This document shows, piece after piece, positions 1-5,163 of a stretch of DNA of 5,163 nt. A program made the position numbers and the translations under genes. Under the pieces are notes generated by a model. The model had not been told where the DNA came from, ran no database searches, and saw nothing but the letters and a program-made list of their open reading frames with translations. The DNA is taken from positions 1 to 5,163 of the forward strand of contig JAPOZF010000779.1 in NCBI GenBank assembly GCA_026706165.1, in the 5' to 3' direction. The stretch comes from Gemmatimonadota bacterium (lineage in GTDB: Bacteria; Latescibacterota; UBA2968; UBA8231). Within the stretch, counting starts at the first letter, position 1. Each line of letters begins with the position of its first letter.

Positions 1-1009
<1,009 letters not shown>

Positions 1010-1018
<9 letters not shown>

Positions 1019-2092
1019 AGGCTCGGGGGCCGGCTGCGAACCGTTTCCGAGCCCCAGCTCGGTCCGCAGCCTCGACTCGAGGGCGGAGGCGACCTCCTTG
1101 TTCTCGGCGAGAAACCCCTTGGCGTTTTCGCGGCCCTGGCCGAGACGTTCTCCGTTGTAGGAAAACCACGTGCCGCTCTTCTCGATCAGCCCGCAGTCGA
1201 CGCCGATGTCGACCATGTCCCCCTCGCGCGACATCCCGATCTGGTCGCCCTGAAAGAAGAGGTCGAACTCCGCCTGCCGGTAGGGGGGCGCCAGCTTGTT
1301 CTTCACCACCTTGACACGGGTGCGGCTCCCGACCGCGTCGTCGCCGTCCTTGATCTGGGCGACGCGCCGGATGTCGAGGCGCAGCGAGGCGTAGAAACCG
1401 AGGGCCCTGCCGCCTGTAGTCGTCTCCGGGTTGCCGAACATGACGCCGATCTTCATGCGCAGCTGGTTTATGAAGATCACGCAGGTCCGGGAGCGGTTGA
1501 TCGATGCCGCAAGCTTGCGCAGCGCCTGCGACATCAGGCGGGCGTGCAGTCCCATGTGCGAATCCCCCATTTCGCCGTCGAGCTCGGCCTGGGGCACCAG
1601 CGCCGCGACCGAGTCGAGGACGATGATGTCGAAGGCTCCGCTGCGTACCAGGGTATCGACGATTTCGAGCGCTTGCTCGCCGCTGTCGGGCTGGGAGATG
1701 ATGAGCCCGTCGACATCGACGCCGATGCGGCGGGCGAAACCGACGTCGAGGGCGTGCTCGGCGTCGATGAACGCGGCCGTGCCACCTTCTTTCTGCGCTT
1801 CCCGCACGGCGTGAAGGGAAACCATCGTCTTCCCCGCTCCCTCGGGCCCGTAGATTTCGACGATGCGGCCTTTGGGGAACCCCCCGATTCCGAGCGCACG
1901 GTCGAGCGCCAGGGACCCGCTCGGTATCGCTGCCACATCTACCCGACCACCTCGCTCCCCGAGGCGCATGACGGCCCCCTTGCCGTACTGCTTTTCGATC
2001 TGGGAGAGAGCCAGATCGAGTGCGTTTTCCCGATCCCTGGCCTGCTTGTCCCGGCTGTTGTCCTTTTCTTTCCCCATGGCTTCGAACGTCAT
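1010..2092 (-). CDS. recA: Recombinase RecA
   Basis: RecA polymerises on single-stranded DNA with ATP, carries out strand exchange and stimulates LexA-type self-cleavage. The protein is 360 residues, about the family length. Visible in order are the N-terminal helix ([17 protein letters not shown], 23-39), Walker A GPEGAGKT at 82-89, the catalytic Glu in FIDAEHALD (E112), SQPDSGEQ at 133-140, the Walker B strand IIVLDS at 156-161, loop 1 with [17 protein letters not shown] at 173-189, loop 2 with [20 protein letters not shown] at 209-228, and KVVKNK at 261-266. Several normally near-invariant nucleotide-site positions differ (see findings): Walker A reads EGAGKT instead of ESSGKT, DPxYA reads DVGFA, and the YGEG loop is altered and 3 residues longer. 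The frame is intact and the DNA-binding loops are standard, so the gene looks functional. The start is ATG at 2092-2090, overlapping the pgpA TGA as ATGA, with GAGG 5 bases upstream. A second ATG at 2077 is less well placed. Confidence 0.97.
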
Positions 2093-2637
2093 TCCCCCCT
2101 CGTTTCCAATACCGGTCGTCCCGCCTCCTGTACGATTCCCTGCGCTTCCGTCCAGCCGCCGACAGCGATTGCCGCCCACAGTATCAACTGGCAGTAGAGC
2201 CCCGCCGCAACGTCATCCATCACGATCCCCCAGCCGCCGGGCAGCCGTTCCAGTCGGCGTGCCGGGGGGGGTTTGACAATATCGAAAGCCCTGAAGAGGA
2301 AGAATCCCGCGACCGCGATCCAGATGCTGTGCGGCAGGAACGCCACTGAGACGAGGTATCCGACCAACTCGTCGATGACCACCGGACCGGGGTCCGGCCC
2401 CCAGTCGCGGGCCATGACGTCGGCGGTGTATACCGCCACCGCGAAGCTCCCCAGCAGGAGAAGCATCCACTGAACGGCCGTCAGGGAAGAACAGAGGAAG
2501 TAATAGCCGACCGCCGTAACCGCGCTTCCTGCGGTTCCCGGAGCGACCGGCGCATGGCCGGAGTAGAGGAGGGTGGCAATCGCCCGGACGAGACCGCGAC
2601 CCGGTCTCGTAGGGGGACTGGACTCGCCGGGTCTCAA
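2089..2637 (-). CDS. pgpA: Phosphatidylglycerophosphatase A
   Basis: PgpA removes the phosphate from phosphatidylglycerophosphate to give phosphatidylglycerol at the inner membrane, the step directly after PgsA. From the TTG start the product is 182 residues (family about 165-175). It shows [13 protein letters not shown] at 26-38, the acidic site [11 protein letters not shown] at 87-97 (D89, E90), [20 protein letters not shown] at 111-130, and [13 protein letters not shown] at 134-146 (D141, D142). Hydrophobic membrane segments fall at about 39-72, 92-117 and 143-160. The frame stays open to 2850, but that upstream part overlaps pgsA out of frame and has no PgpA similarity. TTG at 2637-2635 is the first usable start before the conserved region. 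It overlaps the pgsA TGA by 4 bases (TTGA) and has no clear Shine-Dalgarno sequence, so reinitiation after pgsA is likely. An eight-base C run encodes K122-P125. Family is secure; the exact start is less so. Confidence 0.93.
   Translation of the reverse strand: MRPGESSPPTRPGRGLVRAIATLLYSGHAPVAPGTAGSAVTAVGYYFLCSSLTAVQWMLLLLGSFAVAVYTADVMARDWGPDPGPVVIDELVGYLVSVAFLPHSIWIAVAGFFLFRAFDIVKPPPARRLERLPGGWGIVMDDVAAGLYCQLILWAAIAVGGWTEAQGIVQEAGRPVLETRGE
2093..2101 (-). promoter_or_regulatory. Shine-Dalgarno site of recA
   Basis: A purine run containing GAGG (2101-2098) plus further G residues lies immediately before the ATG at 2092-2090, inside the last codons of pgpA. It favours the ATGA-overlap start over the ATG at 2077 and implies that recA translation is coupled to pgpA. 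Confidence 0.7.
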
Positions 2638-3233
2638 GAGCGAACCGAGTATCCAGTTCGAATAAAATAGTGAAAGCCCGAGGCGAGCGTAAGCAGGAGA
2701 ACCGCACCCATCAGGCCGTTCGACAAGGTCGGGACAAGCGATTCCTCGAGGGGAAGCAGGTGGTCCCACTCGAAGCGGCCGAAGACCTCCTGAAGGCCGA
2801 TGGCGAAAAGGATGATGACGACAGCCAGCAGCTGGACGAAGGTCTTCCACTTGGCCAGGCGGGAGGTCTCCATCTGGCGCCCGTGGTAAACACCATAGAG
2901 GCGCATCCCGGTGATGACGATGTCTCGAACAACGATGGGCAGGACGAGCCAGTAGTGGACGATGCGGCCCAGTACCAGGGCGATCAATGCCGACGTGACC
3001 AGGATCTTGTCGGCCAGGGGATCCATGAAACGGCCGAAGTTGGTCACCCGGTTGTTGGACCTCGCCATGCGACCGTCGTAGAAATCAGTTACCGAAGCCA
3101 GAGCGAACACGACGCAGGCCATGCTCCGCCAGTACCAGGTGTCCGCGAACAGCATCGCGAGGAACAACGGCGTCAGGAAAATCCTGGAGATCGTCAGCAG
3201 GTTGGGAACGTTTGCGATCTCTCGAATGGCCAT
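2634..3233 (-). CDS. pgsA: CDP-diacylglycerol--glycerol-3-phosphate 3-phosphatidyltransferase
   Basis: PgsA is an integral membrane enzyme that joins CDP-diacylglycerol and glycerol 3-phosphate to give phosphatidylglycerophosphate, the substrate of the next gene's product. The product is 199 residues (family about 180-200). The CDP-alcohol phosphatidyltransferase signature is complete: D50, D53-G54, A57-R58, G67, D71 and D75 in the exact spacing Dx2DGx2ARx8Gx3Dx3D. NVPNLLTISR at 8-17 begins the first membrane segment, and VVRDIVITGMR followed later by KWKTFVQL are PgsA-type motifs. About five or six hydrophobic segments are visible. Two starts compete. ATG at 3233-3231 has AGG 7 bases upstream and gives the usual family N-terminus. 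GTG at 3257-3255 has a stronger GAGG 7 bases upstream, 9 bases after recR, and would add 8 residues. I prefer the ATG because the extra codons (CAA, ACA, GGT, TTA) end in A/T, unlike the rest of the gene. The stop overlaps the pgpA start. Confidence 0.94.
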   Translation of the reverse strand: MAIREIANVPNLLTISRIFLTPLFLAMLFADTWYWRSMACVVFALASVTDFYDGRMARSNNRVTNFGRFMDPLADKILVTSALIALVLGRIVHYWLVLPIVVRDIVITGMRLYGVYHGRQMETSRLAKWKTFVQLLAVVIILFAIGLQEVFGRFEWDHLLPLEESLVPTLSNGLMGAVLLLTLASGFHYFIRTGYSVRS

Positions 3234-3257
3234 CAGTAAACCTGTCCGCGATTGCAC

Positions 3258-3268
3258 GGCTTTCCCTC
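3258..3268 (-). promoter_or_regulatory. Possible Shine-Dalgarno site for the GTG start of pgsA
   Basis: GAGG at 3268-3265 overlaps the recR stop TGA (3269-3267) and lies 7 bases before a GTG at 3257-3255 in the pgsA frame. If used, it gives a PgsA 8 residues longer than the ATG at 3233. The two starts cannot be separated from the sequence alone. Confidence 0.4.
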
Positions 3269-3863
3269 AGAAGGAGCGGCGTCCCTGAAGGGCGTGCGCC
3301 AGGGTGACCTTGTCGGCAAGGTCCAGATCCGATCCGACCGGCAGCCCGCGCGCCAGTCTGGAGACCACGGTGAGCGGCCCCAGCATACGCTGGATGTACT
3401 CGGCGGTAGCTTCCCCTTCGGCGCTGGCATTGTTGGCGAGAATCACCTCCGTCACATGCTGCGAACTTACCCGGGACACCAGTTCGTCGATGCGCAAATC
3501 ACCCGGCCCGACGCCGTCGAGCGGCGACAGGGCTCCGCCGAGAACGTGGTAAGTTCCCGTGAAAAGCCTGCTGCGCTCAAGGACGAGCACGTGACTCGCT
3601 TCCTCGACGACGCAGATGATCCCCGGGTCGCGGGTTTCATCCCGGCAGATCGCGCAGGCCGTCTCCCCCTTGTCCGTGAAATTATAGCACTTCCCGCAAT
3701 ACTGAATGCTGTTGCGCCCGTCGACGATTGCCGCCGCCAGAGTCTCCGCCTCCCGCGGCGGCCTCTTGACGATATGAAAGGCAAGCCGCTGCGCGGTCTT
3801 GCGCCCTATACCGGGAAGACGGGCGAATGCCGAAATCATTTCCTCCAATGCCTCAGGCCCCAT
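3267..3863 (-). CDS. recR: Recombination mediator protein RecR
   Basis: RecR acts with RecO (and RecF) to load RecA onto SSB-coated single-stranded DNA at gaps. The protein is 198 residues, the standard length. In order it shows a helix-hairpin-helix (LPGIGRKTAQRLAFHI, 16-31), a four-cysteine zinc finger with C56, C59, C70 and C73, and a Toprim domain from about 82 (ICVVEEASHVLVLE, then LSPLDGVGPGDL, and EGEATAEYIQ). The conserved C-terminal segment LARGLPVGSDLDLADKVTLAHAL follows, ending in GRRSF. All key elements are intact. It starts at the ATG at 3863, 16 bases after the dnaX stop. A purine run (AGGGGG, 3881-3876) overlaps that stop and could serve as ribosome site, although the 12-base spacer is long. 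dnaX and recR are commonly adjacent, but ybaB, which usually lies between them, is missing here. Identification is very secure. Confidence 0.97.
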   Translation of the reverse strand: MGPEALEEMISAFARLPGIGRKTAQRLAFHIVKRPPREAETLAAAIVDGRNSIQYCGKCYNFTDKGETACAICRDETRDPGIICVVEEASHVLVLERSRLFTGTYHVLGGALSPLDGVGPGDLRIDELVSRVSSQHVTEVILANNASAEGEATAEYIQRMLGPLTVVSRLARGLPVGSDLDLADKVTLAHALQGRRSF

Positions 3864-3881
3864 GGCGACACCAGACCCCCT
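3864..3881 (-). promoter_or_regulatory. Probable Shine-Dalgarno region of recR
   Basis: AGGGGG at 3881-3876 overlaps the dnaX TAG stop (3882-3880) and stands 12 bases before the recR ATG, longer than ideal. The whole dnaX-recR gap is only 16 bases, so recR is probably translated by coupling to dnaX. Confidence 0.45.
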
Positions 3882-5163
3882 ACACCAATTCCCCGTCGAA
3901 AGCGTCGAGGACAGCGCGTACCTTGGGGTCTCCTGCCGGACTTTTCCCGGCCTCCTCGACCGCGGCTTCCGGCGGCTCGGCAGACTCGCAACGAATGCGG
4001 ACAGTTTGTCCCGCCGCCGTGGACAAAGCCTTCTCCACCGCGGCCCGGTTCTTGTCGACCAGGCTCTTCTGGAAGCCTGCTTCAGGCGAAAACAGCAGCT
4101 TCAGGGTCGAGCCCTCCAGACTGTGCAGCTGCGCCTCCGCCAGGGAAGGGGCGGCGCTGGGCTGCTCCTGCTTCAGACGGTCGATTGCCTGTCCCCAGCA
4201 GCCGCGGATCGCTTCCATGCTCAATGCCGGCGCCGCGACCGCGGCTTCCGGTGCGCCCCCGGACGCAGGCGCGGGCCCGGTTCCCCCTGGAGAGACCTGG
4301 CGCGGGGCTCGTGTCTGGGGCCTTGGCGGCTCAGCGGCCGGCTTCGCCGCAGACCGGCTCCCGTCCGCGGCCATGTCCCGAACTTTGCTCAGCAGCTCTC
4401 CGACCTCCATGCTGCGGCCCATGCGGGACAGACGGACCAGTGTCATTTCGACGCGAAAGCGCGGTTGAACCGAACGCCTCAGTTCCGCCTCGAGCTCCAG
4501 CAGCGTCTTGAGAATGCGAAGAATGTCCTCCTCCGGAAGGCGGGGAGCGAGTTCCTCGAAGCGGGCCTTTTCGACGTCGGCGATCTCGAGTTTGTCTGCG
4601 GCGCCGTGCACCCGCACTGACAGCCATTGCCCGACGTGTTCGGTGTAACCCTTGATGAACTCCTCGAGATCGGTCCCCTCCTCCGCTGCCGTTGCGACAG
4701 CGTCGAGAACGCGGTCGCCGTGGCCATGGATTACCGCGTCCGAGAGATCGAAGTAGACGCTGCGGTCCACCAATCCCAGCACCCGCCGCACCGCTTCCGG
4801 GGCGACCCTGGTTTCCACCTCGAACGAGGCGACCTGATCCATCAGGCTCTCGGCGTCCCTGAGCGCACCGTCGGCACGCTGAGCAAGCAGGTAAAGGGCT
4901 TCCTGTTCCGCGGAGATGCCGTCGGTTTCCGCGATCATCCGCAGGTGCTCGGCTATGCGTCCGGCGGGAATGCGGCGGAAATTGAAACGCTGGCAGCGGG
5001 AAAGAATCGTGTCGGGTACGTCCTGGACCTCGGTGGTCGCGAAGACGAAAACGACCCTCTCCGGGGGCTCTTCCAGTGTTTTGAGGAGAGCGTTGAAGGC
5101 CGCCGTGGAGAGCATGTGCACTTCGTCGATGATGTAGATCTTGTGGGAGCCTGCGGTGGGAAC
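3880..5163 (-). CDS. dnaX: DNA polymerase III subunit gamma/tau, C-terminal part (cut by window edge)
   Basis: DnaX is the ATPase of the clamp loader that places the beta clamp on primed DNA; the tau form also holds the polymerase cores together. The last 427 residues are present; Walker A and the zinc-binding module lie beyond the right edge. The window opens in frame with KIYIIDEVHML (Walker B, D13-E14 of the fragment), then FNALLKTLEEPPE, the sensor 1 stretch FATTE, and TILSRCQRF with the arginine finger near residue 56. The lid domain (ALYLLAQRADGALRDAESLMDQ) and the oligomerisation domain III (ending RFRVEMTLVRLSRM) follow. A Pro/Ala-rich linker lies at roughly 4220-4370, then a tau-type C-terminal domain of about 110 residues ending DPKVRAVLDAFDGELV. 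The upstream codons before the in-frame GTG at 5121 read through to the edge, so the gene continues to the right. I see no A-rich slippery heptamer for a gamma frameshift in this part. Confidence 0.96.
   Translation of the reverse strand, partial: VPTAGSHKIYIIDEVHMLSTAAFNALLKTLEEPPERVVFVFATTEVQDVPDTILSRCQRFNFRRIPAGRIAEHLRMIAETDGISAEQEALYLLAQRADGALRDAESLMDQVASFEVETRVAPEAVRRVLGLVDRSVYFDLSDAVIHGHGDRVLDAVATAAEEGTDLEEFIKGYTEHVGQWLSVRVHGAADKLEIADVEKARFEELAPRLPEEDILRILKTLLELEAELRRSVQPRFRVEMTLVRLSRMGRSMEVGELLSKVRDMAADGSRSAAKPAAEPPRPQTRAPRQVSPGGTGPAPASGGAPEAAVAAPALSMEAIRGCWGQAIDRLKQEQPSAAPSLAEAQLHSLEGSTLKLLFSPEAGFQKSLVDKNRAAVEKALSTAAGQTVRIRCESAEPPEAAVEEAGKSPAGDPKVRAVLDAFDGELV

Noticed and set aside
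2080..2100. Imperfect GAAC-N4-GTTC-like sequence at the recA start as a LexA box
   Set aside because: The second half reads TTCC rather than GTTC, and the bases are in coding sequence and the ribosome site, so the match is too weak to call an operator.
2650..2675. AT-rich patch near the end of pgsA that could resemble a promoter
   Set aside because: It encodes conserved-looking C-terminal residues (HYFIRTGY) in frame, and no matching -35/-10 pair with sensible spacing is evident on either strand.
2638..2850. Upstream extension of the pgpA frame into pgsA
   Set aside because: The translation is Pro/Arg/Gly-rich, has no PgpA similarity, and overlaps conserved pgsA coding sequence. The family N-terminus fits the TTG at 2637.
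3252..4511. 419-codon plus-strand open frame opposite recR and dnaX
   Set aside because: It is antisense to two unmistakable genes, is Pro/Arg-rich with low-complexity stretches, and has no recognisable domain. Long antisense frames are expected in GC-rich coding DNA.
3880..5163. Programmed frameshift site in dnaX that would yield a gamma form
   Set aside because: No A AAA AAG-type slippery heptamer with a following stem is visible in the part of dnaX present.

Overview
This is a GC-rich, gene-dense stretch of a bacterial chromosome in which every recognisable gene lies on the minus strand and reads from high to low coordinates. The order of transcription is dnaX (3' part only), recR, pgsA, pgpA, recA, recX and alaS (5' part only). 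The proteins are clearly bacterial. The GC richness, the recA-recX-alaS linkage and the AlaS sequence style would fit a Desulfobacterota/deltaproteobacteria-like or other non-model GC-rich lineage, but taxonomy cannot be settled from this window and I hold it at low confidence.

Region by region: 3880-5163 is the C-terminal 427 codons of DnaX, the tau/gamma subunit of the DNA polymerase III clamp loader. Sixteen bases later comes recR (3267-3863), a recombination mediator. A short gap leads to pgsA (2634-3233, or 3257 with a GTG start), then pgpA (2089-2637), which encode two consecutive steps of phosphatidylglycerol synthesis. recA (1010-2092) follows by an ATGA overlap, then recX (490-1005) after four bases. 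alaS (1-493) then starts inside the recX stop codon.

Gaps between genes are 4 to about 33 bases, or the genes overlap by 4 bases at pgsA/pgpA, pgpA/recA and recX/alaS. No terminator, obvious promoter or LexA-type palindrome is visible. The whole window therefore looks like part of one translationally coupled operon that joins replication (DnaX), recombinational repair (RecR, RecA, RecX), anionic phospholipid synthesis (PgsA, PgpA) and translation (AlaS). Starts are diverse: ATG for recR, recA and probably pgsA, GTG for recX and alaS, and TTG for pgpA.

I find no mobile element, RNA gene, CRISPR array or undescribed multi-gene system. The points most worth a second look are several changes in RecA clustered around the nucleotide pocket, the absence of ybaB between dnaX and recR and of cinA before recA, the lack of any space for a dedicated recA promoter, and an eight-base C tract inside a conserved motif of pgpA. 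The long plus-strand open frames are shadows of the minus-strand genes.
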